64,000 nucleotides of DNA, taken from assembly GCA_001599935.1 (NCBI GenBank), contig BCIJ01000001.1:64277-128276 (forward strand), given 5' to 3'. Source of the stretch: Holtermannia corniformis. Its lineage: Eukaryota; Basidiomycota; Tremellomycetes; Holtermanniales. The position numbers and the translations under genes were made by a program. Of the stretch, positions 1-9,448 are shown piece after piece; within the stretch, counting starts at the first letter, position 1, and every line of letters starts with the position of its first letter. Below the pieces are notes generated by a model. That model was not told where the DNA came from and searched no databases. It was given only the letters and a program-made list of their open reading frames with translations.

Positions 1-3000
1 GCCAACTCTTCTGCCGGTCTCCCAGCCACTTCTATCGCTGGTCCTCAATCTCCGGCCACTTCTTCTGCCGGCTCTTTCCTGGCCAATTTCTCCGCCAGTC
101 TCCCAGCCAATGCTGGTCTCCCGGTCACTTCCACCAGTCCTTTCCTGGCCACTTCTTCTGCCAGTCCTTCCCCAGCTTCTTCCGCTGGTTCTCTCCCTGT
201 CGAATACCAGGGCTACTCCGATGTCTTCAGCAAAGCGCGGGCAGAACAGCTGCCGCCGCATCGTCCTTACGACCATCACATCACTCTTCAAGACGGCACA
301 CATCCGCCTTACGGTCCCATCTATTCCCTCTCTGCAACTGAGCTTGAAGCTCTCCGCAAGTACCTTGACGACAACCTTGCCAATGGTTTTATACGTCCAT
401 CAGAATCCCCAGCCGGTAGCCCAATCCTCTTTGTCAAGAAGAAGGACGGATCACTCCGACTCTGTGTAGACTACCGTGGACTCAACAAAATCACCATCAA
501 GAATAGATACCCTCTTCCGCTCATCAACGAGCTTCTGGACCACCTATCTTCCGCCAAGATCTTTACCAAGATAGATCTACGTGGCGCTTACAATCTTTTA
601 CGCATTGCCAAAGGCGACGAGTGGAAGACTGCCTTCCGCACTCGCTACGGTCTCTTCGAATACTGCGTAATGCCGTTCGGCTTAGCCAACGCCCCGGCAT
701 CCTTTCAACACCTCATGAATCACAACTTCCGTGACATGCTGGACACCTTTGTCATCATCTACCTGGACGACATCCTCATCTACTCGAAATCTCAAGAAGA
801 ACATTCCCACCACGTTCAAGCCGTACTTCAACGTCTACGAGAAATCCAACTCTATGCCAAATTGGAGAAGTGCGAATTCCATCAATCATCCGTGGAATTC
901 CTAGGCTTCATCATCAACGGTAACGGAATCTCCATGGACAACAAAAAGGTTCAAGACGTCCTGGATTGGCCAATTCCCCAAACGGTCAAAGACGTTCAAT
1001 CCTTCCTCGGCTTTGCCAACTTCTATCGGCGCTTCATCAAAGACTTTTCTTCCAAAGCGAACGCTCTTACAAAGCTCACGCACAAGGACAAGAAATTTGA
1101 ATGGACCCCAGAGGCCAATCAATCTTTCAACTCTGTCAAGCAAGCTTTTACTACGGACGCTCTTCTACAGCACTTTGATCCTCAACTTCCCATCATTCTT
1201 GAAACGGACGCTTCGGACTACGCACTGGGTGCAGTCCTATCTCAACCTTCCTCCGCCGATATCTCTTCTACCGGTTCCACCGGTCTTCCCCATCCTATCG
1301 CCTTTCACTCGCGCAAAATGCAACCTGCCGAGCTCAACTACGAAATTCATGACAAAGAAATGCTTGCAATAATAGAAGCATTCAAACACTGGCGTCACTA
1401 CCTCGAAGGCGCACAGCACCAAATCCAAATCTACACAGACCACCGCAGTCTGGAATACTTCATTACAACGAAGGCTCTCAACCGCCGCCAAGCGCGCTGG
1501 TATGAACTTCTCTCTGGTTACAACTTCATCATCACGTACCGCCCTGGCAAACAAAACATCTTCCCGGACGCTCTATCCCGCCGTCCTGACTACCGTCCAC
1601 CTCAATACGATGACCAACATCCCAATCATCAAACCCTTCTTCGTCCGGAGCAGTTGCAGGCAACGCTCCGCACTCTCTTTGTGGCATCCTCCACTCTTCT
1701 TCAGCGCATCAAACGTGCTCAATCCGAGGATGACTACTGCATGGATCTGCACGCCAAACTTCAAAAGAACGCAGCAGACCACCCGGCATTCCGTCTGGAT
1801 GAGGACATCCTCTATTACAACAACGTACCAGTTGTGCCAGACAAGGACGACTTACACCTATCTATTCTTCAAGACCGTCATGACGCACCAATGGCTGGAC
1901 ATCCAGGCCAGAAGACCACCTACAAGCTCATTCGACGTGGTTACTGGTGGCCAGGCATGCGCAAAACCATCGAGCACTATGTTGCCTCATGCGAAACATG
2001 TCGACGCAACAAAAGTGTACGGCACAAACCCTACGGCGAACTCAAGTCTCTGCCAATCCCTCCGCTTCCTTGGTCAAACATTTCAATGGACTTTATCACG
2101 GAACTACCGCTATCCAACAAATTTGATGCCATCCTGGTCATAGTGGACCGTCTCAGCAAAATGGCTATCTTCATCCCAACTTTCACCACCCTTGACGCAC
2201 AAGGGCTGGCCCACCTCTTTGTCAATCACGTCTTCTCCAAACACGGCACACCTCAAACCATCATCTCTGACCGTGGAAAAGAATTTGTCTCCGCCTTTTG
2301 GCGTTCCTTCACCAAACTCCTCAATATTCGACACGACTACAGCACTGCCTATCATCCGCAGACCGATGGTCAGACAGAACGTGTCAATCAATCACTCGAT
2401 CAATACCTCCGTATCTTTACCAACTACCAACAAAATGATTGGTCCAAACAACTACCTCTGGCAGAATTTGCCTACAACAACGCCCCTCATTCTTCCACTG
2501 GCGTCTCTCCGTTCTTTGCCAACAAAGGCTACGATCCCGCAATGGATATCACATCATCCACCAACATTCCTTCCCTACCGGCACAACCGTTCATTGCCCA
2601 ACTCAACGACCTTCACAAATTCCTTCGTGAACAAATCTCTACTGCGAACCAATACGCTGCAAAATACTACAACAAGCGTCACCTTCCTGGCAAAACGTAC
2701 AAGCCTGGTGACATGGTCTATCTATCAACGCAAAATATCAAAACAAAACGTCCCACCAAGAAGCTTGATCACCGCTTCATTGGCCCCTTCAAAGTCCTAG
2801 CACAAGTTGGATCACACGCATACCGACTGGACCTTCCACACACCATGAAAATCCACAACGTCTTTAACACAAATCTACTCGAACCCTACACCGCAAACAC
2901 TATTCCCAACCGCAAACTCCCTCCTCCTCCACCAGTTGAAATTCAAGGCGACTTGGAATACGAAGTCGAAGAAATCCTTGACAGCAAAATCGACAAACGT

Positions 3001-3159
3001 CTCAAGCCTGACCCTGTCCAATACCTTGTCAAATGGGTTGGCTACGGACCGCATCACAACACTTGGGAACCTCTCTCCCACCTAGAAAACGCCATGGATG
3101 AGGTCAAACGCTACCACAGCACCCATCCGAACAGGCCACACTCCCGCTTCGTGCAGTGA
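1..3159 (+). CDS. Ty3/gypsy pol polyprotein (RT-RNase H-integrase-chromodomain), 5' partial
   Basis: The reading frame is open from base 1 to the TGA at 3157-3159 (1,052 residues seen). The first ~65 residues are a low-complexity Ser/Ala/Pro/Gly stretch with recurring SSAG and LPATS-like units, probably a linker between protease and RT. Reverse transcriptase follows, with VKKKDGSLRLCVDYRGLN and the catalytic YLDD box near 760-771. RNase H is marked by ETDASDYALGAV, HDKEMLAI and TDHRSLEYF. Integrase has an HHCC zinc finger (H..H at about 1879-1908, CETC near 1990), then the DDE core with MDFITELP, ISDRGKEF and the E in YHPQTDGQTERVNQS. The C-terminus is a chromodomain (EVEEILDSK, VKWVGYGPHHNTWEP) that targets integration to modified chromatin in this lineage. 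All catalytic residues are present. Gag and protease are beyond the left edge. Confidence 0.95.
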   Translation, partial: ANSSAGLPATSIAGPQSPATSSAGSFLANFSASLPANAGLPVTSTSPFLATSSASPSPASSAGSLPVEYQGYSDVFSKARAEQLPPHRPYDHHITLQDGTHPPYGPIYSLSATELEALRKYLDDNLANGFIRPSESPAGSPILFVKKKDGSLRLCVDYRGLNKITIKNRYPLPLINELLDHLSSAKIFTKIDLRGAYNLLRIAKGDEWKTAFRTRYGLFEYCVMPFGLANAPASFQHLMNHNFRDMLDTFVIIYLDDILIYSKSQEEHSHHVQAVLQRLREIQLYAKLEKCEFHQSSVEFLGFIINGNGISMDNKKVQDVLDWPIPQTVKDVQSFLGFANFYRRFIKDFSSKANALTKLTHKDKKFEWTPEANQSFNSVKQAFTTDALLQHFDPQLPIILETDASDYALGAVLSQPSSADISSTGSTGLPHPIAFHSRKMQPAELNYEIHDKEMLAIIEAFKHWRHYLEGAQHQIQIYTDHRSLEYFITTKALNRRQARWYELLSGYNFIITYRPGKQNIFPDALSRRPDYRPPQYDDQHPNHQTLLRPEQLQATLRTLFVASSTLLQRIKRAQSEDDYCMDLHAKLQKNAADHPAFRLDEDILYYNNVPVVPDKDDLHLSILQDRHDAPMAGHPGQKTTYKLIRRGYWWPGMRKTIEHYVASCETCRRNKSVRHKPYGELKSLPIPPLPWSNISMDFITELPLSNKFDAILVIVDRLSKMAIFIPTFTTLDAQGLAHLFVNHVFSKHGTPQTIISDRGKEFVSAFWRSFTKLLNIRHDYSTAYHPQTDGQTERVNQSLDQYLRIFTNYQQNDWSKQLPLAEFAYNNAPHSSTGVSPFFANKGYDPAMDITSSTNIPSLPAQPFIAQLNDLHKFLREQISTANQYAAKYYNKRHLPGKTYKPGDMVYLSTQNIKTKRPTKKLDHRFIGPFKVLAQVGSHAYRLDLPHTMKIHNVFNTNLLEPYTANTIPNRKLPPPPPVEIQGDLEYEVEEILDSKIDKRLKPDPVQYLVKWVGYGPHHNTWEPLSHLENAMDEVKRYHSTHPNRPHSRFVQ

Positions 3160-3324
3160 AATACTGTGCAAGTGCCCCACCTCATCCCGTTCCTTCATCA
3201 CCAAACATCCATCATGTCGATACCAGCTCCTTCCTACTTTCCACTCTACATGTTCTACCACTCCTTCAACACACATACACACACAGAGGCTCGCAGGAGC
3301 TCGCCTTTTTGAAGGAGGGGGTAC

Positions 3325-4199
3325 TGTTACGACCCGTCAACGTCCCGTAACACAAGCCTATCAATATCGGCTATANTNGGCTCTACTAGGCTNTACACAC
3401 AAGACTTCCCTATTGTTCTTCCCCACAAACGGCGTACAGCCTTATTGTTCCTCTCCACACCTCGACCGCCTACGGCTACCACTCTTATTGTTCTTCTCCA
3501 CACTTCGGTCGTCACTCTATTGTTCCTCCCCACACTTCATCCGCCTGTGGCCGCCTCCTTATTGTTCTCCATCCTATTGTTCTCCAAAGAACAATAGACC
3601 TTTGCCACCCAGGACAACCGCCAGCACCCGCCAGGCCAAAAGGTATATAAGGAGGGGGTCCAGAGGGCAGTTGGGTTCTTCTTCCCTTAAGGATCCAATA
3701 TCATAAGTTACTCCCCATCTTCCTCTCGACTTGGCACATCTCTCTCTCTTTACTATCTTACTCTACATACACTTGTGCATCAACTGTCAACCTATCTCTT
3801 CCTGGCAAGCCCATCCGGGATCCTTCCTTGCCACTCATCGTCCCACAGCATAAAGACCATTACCTGTGCCACGTCACCTGGCTCTGGTCACGCTCTCTGT
3901 GCCCAGGCCTAACAATTTGTATATAAGCCAGTGATTTGACCCTTGTTCCCAAGGATCAAATATCGTATGTTACTAGTGCTTTCTCTCTAGAAACACGGTC
4001 ACCAGTTGACTTCACGCAAACCCGTTGTATTTGCAAGCTCAACCCCCGGTCGACTTCGCCACTACCTGCTACGTCGCCACCGTAGTCTAATCCTCAGGTA
4101 GCCCATCGTCCAACCCTTTCACAAGACTTTTGTGGCAAACCCTACGACTCGCCGTCTACTCCGCCTGGCACTCGTGACCACCAGGTTAGGGTCGTAACA
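3325..4199 (+). repeat. 3' long terminal repeat, 875 bp
   Basis: It begins TGTTACGACCC (3325-3335) directly after the polypurine tract and ends GGGTCGTAACA (4189-4199). These 11-bp termini are perfect inverted repeats with TG..CA ends, which fixes both boundaries. The U3-like part (about 3410-3600) contains a run of TATTGTTC units and one inverted copy. Two TATA boxes (3644-3650, 3920-3926) each precede a near-identical 24-bp block. Three undetermined bases (3376, 3378, 3393) lie inside the LTR. Confidence 0.9.
3641..3974 (+). promoter_or_regulatory. two repeated core-promoter-like modules inside the LTR
   Basis: Module 1 has TATATAA at 3644-3650 and AAGGATCCAATATCATAAG at 3689-3707, followed by TTACT. 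Module 2 has TATATAA at 3920-3926 and AAGGATCAAATATCGTATG at 3951-3969, followed by TTACT. The downstream blocks differ at only a few positions and lie 262 bp apart. A TATA box 31-45 bp before a conserved block fits a transcription start site, so module 1 or 2 may mark the U3/R border. No transcript evidence is available. Confidence 0.5.
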
Positions 4200-4417
4200 A
4201 TTGGGGACCTGCTCACGAATCCGCCTCCCTCGCATCCGCCCTGACCGCCTTCTCGAACTCGTACTGCTCGGTCTTGCGCTTGCTGGGTTGCGATCATTGC
4301 TGCAGAAGGAGTTGTAAGGATTGTGCGAAAGGTCTGCAAAGCCTATGTTCATGACATAGTCCATAGCCACAAGGTCTGAATATATGCAAACTTGGATCCA
4401 TCTCCCCATCAGAAACA
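4200..4417. other. post-LTR stretch starting with a primer-binding-site-like sequence
   Basis: Immediately after the LTR end the sequence reads aTTGGGGACCTGCTCACG. A TGG-containing tract one or two bases inside an LTR is where the primer-binding site of an LTR element sits, so these bases may be the beginning of a second, tandem copy's internal region that shares this LTR. No tRNA 3' end could be matched with confidence. The rest has no convincing gene. A (CGCATCCGCC)-like pyrimidine-rich stretch and an AT-rich tail lead to the tRNA at 4418. Confidence 0.35.
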
Positions 4418-4512
4418 GGGGCAATAGTGTAATGGTATCACAGAAGCTTCGCATAAATAGCTTCTAAGCTTTACAAATGTTTCTAATCGGCGTTCGATTC
4501 GCCGTTGCTCCA
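4418..4512 (+). tRNA. tRNA-Ala(CGC) with a 24-nt intron
   Basis: The acceptor stem GGGGCAA (4418-4424) pairs with TTGCTCC (4505-4511), with A73 at 4512. The third pair is G3:U70, the alanine identity element. The D arm has GTG/CAC closing a TAATGGTAT loop. The anticodon stem GAAGC (4443-4447) pairs with GTTTC (4479-4483). The T arm is CGGCG-TTCGATT-CGCCG. With U33 at 4449, the anticodon is CGC (4450-4452), and an intron of about 24 nt (4454-4477) follows A37, the standard nuclear intron position. A shifted stem pairing (AGAAG/TTTCT) would give anticodon TCG, but it leaves C37 and ignores G3:U70. A poly-T terminator follows. Confidence 0.75.
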
Positions 4513-4514
4513 TC

Positions 4515-4529
4515 TTTTTGCTTTTTTTT
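4515..4529 (+). terminator. RNA polymerase III T-run terminator of tRNA-Ala
   Basis: TTTTT at 4515-4519, then TTTTTTTT at 4522-4529, starts two bases after the tRNA discriminator base. This is typical of a Pol III stop. Confidence 0.8.
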
Positions 4530-4862
4530 CTGACATGTCAGTCATACCACCCAGAACATGCCTGCGCAAGCGACGTTCATCACGCGGAAGGAAATCACCA
4601 TTCATCGCTGGCGGTCCCTGTGTTTGAGCGGGGTTGCGCATGAATCTGCTTGTCCGCTTCGATCCGGTGCTGTTCTGCTCACTCGCGTTCCAAGCGTCGC
4701 CTTGTGCCCACCTGGTTGACACGGCCAAACGACATGGCCAGCCCGTCGAGCAGGACCACGCTGAGCCAGGCACCGCCACTTGCACGTGTTGTGTGACGTG
4801 ATGCGCGGATCCTGAAACGACCACTCGAAGTCCATCATGTCGGGTTTCTACAATCCACCACG

Positions 4863-6445
4863 ATGGTCTCGACGCGCAGCAAGCACGCTGCCAAGCTGTC
4901 TGCAGCTGTGCCCACGACCGAGATCTCTGCGTCGACGTCAAAGGCCAAGGCCAGCCCGCGCAGGTCGGTCAAGGCGGCTGCCGGGATCACACCCAAGCCC
5001 AAGGCGACCCCTGACAGGCGTTGCACTGCACCCCAAACTGCCTCCAAGGTGGTGGAAGAGGAGCCCGAGGTATCTGCAAAGCCAAAGGCAGTGTCAAAGA
5101 AGGGTGCCGCCGCCAGCCCGTCATCCGAGCCTTCGGCCAACCGTCGAGCCAAGTTGGACGTGACGCCAAAGGGCAAAGTCAACGCTGTCGCTGGTACTAG
5201 CAAGACCTCGTACAGCAAGGCAGCGACCCGGGCTCGCAGCAAGGGCTCCAAGTCGAAGCAGCCGGTCAAGTCTCCATCTCCCGCTGTCATCTGGCGGGAA
5301 GACTCGCAAGAGGCAGAGTATGCCAAGTACCTCCCCAAGGTGGCACCGGCCCCATTGCCTCGGTAAGTCACCTCGACGGGTCGAGAAGCCAGACTAAGGG
5401 GTACAGCACCGATACGGCCTTGTCCCCCACCAACCCTTACGACTGCCTACGCGAGCGCTACATCGGTCAAGAAATCTTTGACACGATCATCAACTACACG
5501 TCTGATCAGCAAACACTGCATGCGTGGCAACGTACCAGCCTCGATTGCTATCGGTCCGCGTCGCGCCGGCTGTACTCTGGCCGGGTCACGCTCAGCACGC
5601 GTCGCGGCTATGTCAGCTTCCTGTTGGGTTCAAAGCCATACCGCATTCGCGGCCAAGGGCACGAGTTGCCCCGCCTGATCCCAAAGATCGACTTGCTGGC
5701 CATGGTCGTTGCCATCAAGATCAACACGGCACTCGACATCCGCGATGTCAACGATCGCGTGTTCCTATTCAACGCAACGCCCGTCACGGTCTTTTCGAAA
5801 CTGCAGGTCGTCTGGCTGCGCGGCATCGACGCGGTTGGCCACTTTGGCAGGCTCGAAATGAGCAGAACCAAGGCTTGGCTGCGCGCGCTCAAGCTGCCAA
5901 AGCTCATTCTCGGGGATGAGAATGACCTTGTAGAGGGCTCGGATTCGAAAAGTCTTGGTGTATACAGTGGTCGCGAGAGGATAGTCATCGCCGCGATCTC
6001 GGGACATCCTGCCTTGACGGTTCGACTGTACGGGCGCTACGCGCTTCAGCCAAGCCATGCGTGCGTTGGATGGAATGTCGAAGTCTGCCTACCGAACTCT
6101 GTGCACGCGGGCGTTGTCCCCACGCGGTACCGCGAGCTGCTGTGGGCCTTGGAATCGCTCACCGTCGGAAGCTCCCAAAGCCACCAAATTGAGACCATCT
6201 ATGGCATCGGCGCGCCCGCGCCCGGCACTCTGCTGCACGCTGAAATCAGCCAGCCGAGATTCAATGCAATCCACTCGCACCCGGCTTACGTCGAAAACAT
6301 CACCGGTTCGGAAGAGCACTGCCAAGAGACCGTCAAGACCATCATTGGCATCTACAGCGACGTTCATAACTACGGCGATGTCAAGAACAGGCTTCACTTC
6401 AAGCTCCGGGCCGAGGCTGAGCCATTCTTTGGCATCGGCGCGTGA
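4863..6445 (+). CDS. F-box-like protein with a basic, disordered N-terminus
   Basis: Two exons: 4863-5362 and 5407-6445. The intron starts GTAAGT, contains GACTAAG, ends GTACAG, and keeps the frame; without splicing the protein would stop two codons into the intron. The product is 512 residues. Residues 1-165 are rich in Lys, Ser, Ala and Pro with many KPK/SK patches, which suggests a nuclear or nucleolar disordered region. Around residues 180-230 the pattern GQEIFDTIINYT...LHAWQRTS...SRRLYSGRVTL fits the hydrophobic spacing of a fungal F-box-like domain, which usually recruits Skp1-cullin ligases. The rest is uncharacterised and resembles the mixed alpha/beta C-terminal halves of fungal F-box-like orphans. 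I recognise no specific orthologue; the F-box call is inference from pattern. It converges with GDA1. Confidence 0.7.
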
Positions 6446-6861
6446 TTGCGATTGGGCATGCGCGAGCAGGCTCTGTGTGTATACGCGGTTGTACATAGCG
6501 ATGATGACAAGTTGTATATAGCGCAAGTGGGTGCGCCAAGTCTGGGTTAGCGCGTGTTGGCAATGGCAGTATTCAACGCTACACGGATCAATGCTCGTTC
6601 TCGAACGGTCACGGCGTGCTGATGGCTTGCCCGTTGAGGAAGACGACGCGAAGGATCTGCGATCGGATGCAATGGGCTGCCCTCTACTTGGAGCAAAGCT
6701 TGACCCGAGTACTGATACCACGACACAAGGTCGTAATCTTGGCAGTCAACCGAGTCGAACGGTTTACTCGATCAGCTCAGCACCAGCCATGCCCAGGCGG
6801 CTTCAACGTGATCTATCCCATGCATCCACCCAAAACGAAACCAACCAAATGATACACCGCG
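6446..6861. other. 416-bp convergent intergenic region
   Basis: This lies between the 3' ends of the F-box-like gene and GDA1. It should hold both 3' UTRs and polyadenylation signals. I see no gene, repeat or RNA structure in it. Confidence 0.6.
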
Positions 6862-8882
6862 CTAAGCCTCGCAAACGAGCTCAGCCTTTTCAACCATGGC
6901 CAAGCCAGCGCCCAGCGCCCAACCGAGTTCCACGCCCCTCAACTTCTTCTCAACGACGAGCTCCCTCTGCTCTCCGAGCTCGTACCCGAGCCCCAGCAGG
7001 GCGTGCATGAACGTGAGGTCGAGACAGTATTCTGGGCGATCAGCGAGTTCCTCGAGCGCCGTTGGGTTGTCTGCAAATGTGATGGCCCACGTTGCGGGGC
7101 CGGCGCAGGCGGCTTGGGCCAGAGTGCGGAGCGTACTGATGGGGAGATGGGTTACGCCGGCGGGTAGGAGGGGCTTGATCCGATCGGTAAAGTAGCTGAG
7201 AGCTAGCAGACGACCGGTGGGGAACGTGTCGAGGAGTGAAGGCTGGTAGACGCCGTTGAAGGAGCACGGCTTGACTTCGCAGATGCTGTGCGGGTTAGCG
7301 TGAGCATACTGGTTGAGAACTTACGCGTCCTTGGCCATGACGAGCTCGACGACACGGTTGCAAGCTTCGAAACCACCGACGGCACCGTGCATCGTCACGT
7401 TGACGGCCTTTCTCCCTGGCGGGTCGAGCTCAACACGGCGCGTAGTGCCACGGGCCAAGCACGGGTTCGGGACCTGGACGCTATCGTCCAATTCTTCCCA
7501 GTCGCTGCCAGCGCCCTGGGAGAAACTCCAGGTGAACGCAACGAGGTTGTGCACGGATCGACGGGCGCGCATGAGCCCGTAGCCGAGGTACGAGTGCTGA
7601 TAGAGTGTAAACTCCTTGCCGCCGAACGAGAGGTGGTACTTGTGATCGCCGTCGGCGAGCGTTTGCGTGCTGTCGGCAGGGAACGACGGCTCAAACACAA
7701 TCTGGGTCGAAGCGCCGCCGAGATCCATGACGGCCAAAGTGTCGGTCGAGGTCGCGCCGAGTCCAATCTTGCCAAGCAAGTAGTTTGCCGTGATCCACGC
7801 GTAGACGCCTGCGGTCGTCAGTAGGCGCAGACGTCCCGCGACTCACCCTCGTCCTTGCCGTCCATGATCTCGACGCCGTTCTCGCCAGCGACGGTGAACG
7901 GCCAGTTGGTCTCGAGTCGGTTCCGGACTTCCTCCAAGATCGCATCCGACTCTTTGGTGCCGAGCAGACGGAGCCCGGCCGTCGCCTTGACTTCGACCGG
8001 AGTGCACTTGCGCAAGCTCTCTGGCACGACGCGCACAGCCTCTTCCATCAAAGGATCGAGCGATGCAGCGGCTGCCGTCGGGTCACGCGCGTACGCGCTC
8101 AGTCCAGGCTGGATGCTCTTGAACGTCTCGTACTCGAGCGTGGGGGAGGCCAAGCAGTTGTGAAACTTGTAAACGTGGATCCGCGAGCCGGTCGAGCCGG
8201 CGTCAATCGTGAGAGCAAACTGGACGATGGGCTTGCTGTCGTCATGCGGCGCGTCACAGGCCGTGGTCGCAGCGGCGTCGGCGTCGTCTTCAAACGAGGT
8301 AGGCAGGTTGGCGCTGCCGGCCGCGAGAGCCTCTTCCTCGTTCGTAATCTCTTTGAAATCCTCAGACGTCGTGGCGTCTGTTGCCGTCGTTTCGGTCTCG
8401 GGGTGGTCGTGAGGCTGCGAGTGGCCAACGGGCAGGATGTGCAGTGACTCGCCGTCATCTTCATCCTCGCCGATCGGAGACAAACCGCCGTCCGTGACGG
8501 GCCGTGACGCGGATTCAGACGTTGGCAAGTCGGAATCGAGTGGACGGAACGGGGGCGAGACATAGTCTTCCTCTTGTGCCGGTTCAGGCGTAAAGCCCGA
8601 GTCGACCCCGCCGGTGTAGAGGCCTATCGGGGTCAGCACCAGTCATACCCTATCACCACACGAGTACGCACCCTCGTCCTCTTCGCCAAGAACGACGCTG
8701 TCAGTGTAGCCGCCGAGGCCGACCGTCTTCTTGACCGTGCCGCTGCTGCCTACAAACAGGACGAGCGCGACGACGCTGCCGATCGCGAGGTACTTTTTCC
8801 AAGCTGCCAAGCCGCCTCCAGCGCGCTTACGCTGAGCTGACGCATTCGAGGGCAGTGGGGTATATTTCCGTGAGCTGAACAT
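6862..8882 (-). CDS. GDA1: Golgi guanosine-diphosphatase, GDA1/CD39 family
   Basis: Four exons: 8882-8672, 8623-7847, 7808-7325 and 7285-6862, 631 residues. The N-terminus is a short cytosolic tail, then one membrane anchor (YLAIGSVVALVLFVG, about residues 31-45), then a Ser/Asp/Glu-rich lumenal stem, giving a type II Golgi protein. All apyrase-conserved regions are visible: DAGSTGSR (ACR1), VKATAGLRLLG (ACR2), the catalytic-Glu region near TANYLLGKIG (ACR3), MDLGGASTQIVF (ACR4) and LGWALGAGLAM (ACR5). Family members hydrolyse GDP to GMP in the Golgi lumen, allowing GMP/GDP-mannose exchange for glycosylation. The acidic stem (about residues 70-185) is longer than in the yeast enzyme. It is divergent from RAE1 across a GATTA-rich promoter region. 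Confidence 0.95.
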
Positions 8883-9103
8883 GACGTCCGGGCGCGGCGA
8901 ACGCGGCTGGCGCTGGCGCAGGCGCGGTGGGGAGCCGATGGTGCGTACGGAGCGAGTGTGGTGTGAAAGGAGGGTTTGTCGCTGCTGTCAGAGCGCAACG
9001 GAGGACAAGGGAGGGGAAAGCAAGAGCAACAAGAAGACGATCAAGTAGACAAAGACGATGAACAAGAGCTCAGACTGAGCTGGTGCAAGACACGGCGCGC
9101 GTT

Positions 9104-9357
9104 TTGGCCGAATTAGGAAATTGAACCAGTGGCGGATTAGCATTCGGTTTGTAGTCGGATTAGTAGAAAAAAGTAATCAACAACAATCCCGAGTGTAATT
9201 GCATTAGGTTGATGTTGTAATGAGATCATGGTTGATTAGGGTGGGCTGATTAGGACAAGCAGGTAATCGCACGATTACCCGTATTAGTAAATCATAGTAA
9301 TCACACTAGCGAATCAAGGTAATCGCATTAGGATAGATCGATTAGTGTGGATTAGGA
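9104..9357. promoter_or_regulatory. cluster of GATTA/TAATC motifs between GDA1 and RAE1
   Basis: About eleven GATTA or TAATC pentamers on both strands lie within about 230 bp, including GGATTAG near 9134, 9156 and 9349 and GATTAGG near 9233 and 9247. Several ATTAGG half-motifs are also present. The pentamer is the core of homeodomain sites of the bicoid/Otx type, so the cluster could be a homotypic transcription factor platform for the divergent genes. A decayed simple repeat is the alternative. It does not overlap either CDS. Confidence 0.6.
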
Positions 9358-9448
9358 ATTATGCTAATGCTGCCCTGATCCGCTACACGATCATCAACAG
9401 CACCACTCCCTCTGCTCATCCTCTTCTCCCTCCAGCACCTCTGCCAAG

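Larger units (their letters stand above)
1..4199 (+). mobile_element. Ty3/gypsy chromovirus, 5'-truncated by the window edge
   Basis: The element comprises an open pol reading frame, a polypurine tract (3311-3321, aaggaggggg type) and a complete LTR. Domain order is reverse transcriptase, RNase H, integrase, chromodomain, which defines the chromovirus lineage of Ty3/gypsy. The reading frame has no internal stop, so the copy could be recent or active. The 5' LTR, gag and protease lie outside the window, and the two LTRs cannot be compared to date the insertion. Sequence continuing past the LTR also looks element-derived (see 4200-4417). Confidence 0.93.

Noticed and set aside
3325..4199. CRISPR array for the TATTGTTC repeats
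   Set aside because: The repeats are short, irregular and inside a retrotransposon LTR of a eukaryote.
9104..9357. Interstitial telomere array (TTAGGG)
   Set aside because: Only one exact TTAGGG occurs. The repeated core is GATTA/TAATC without regular six-base spacing.
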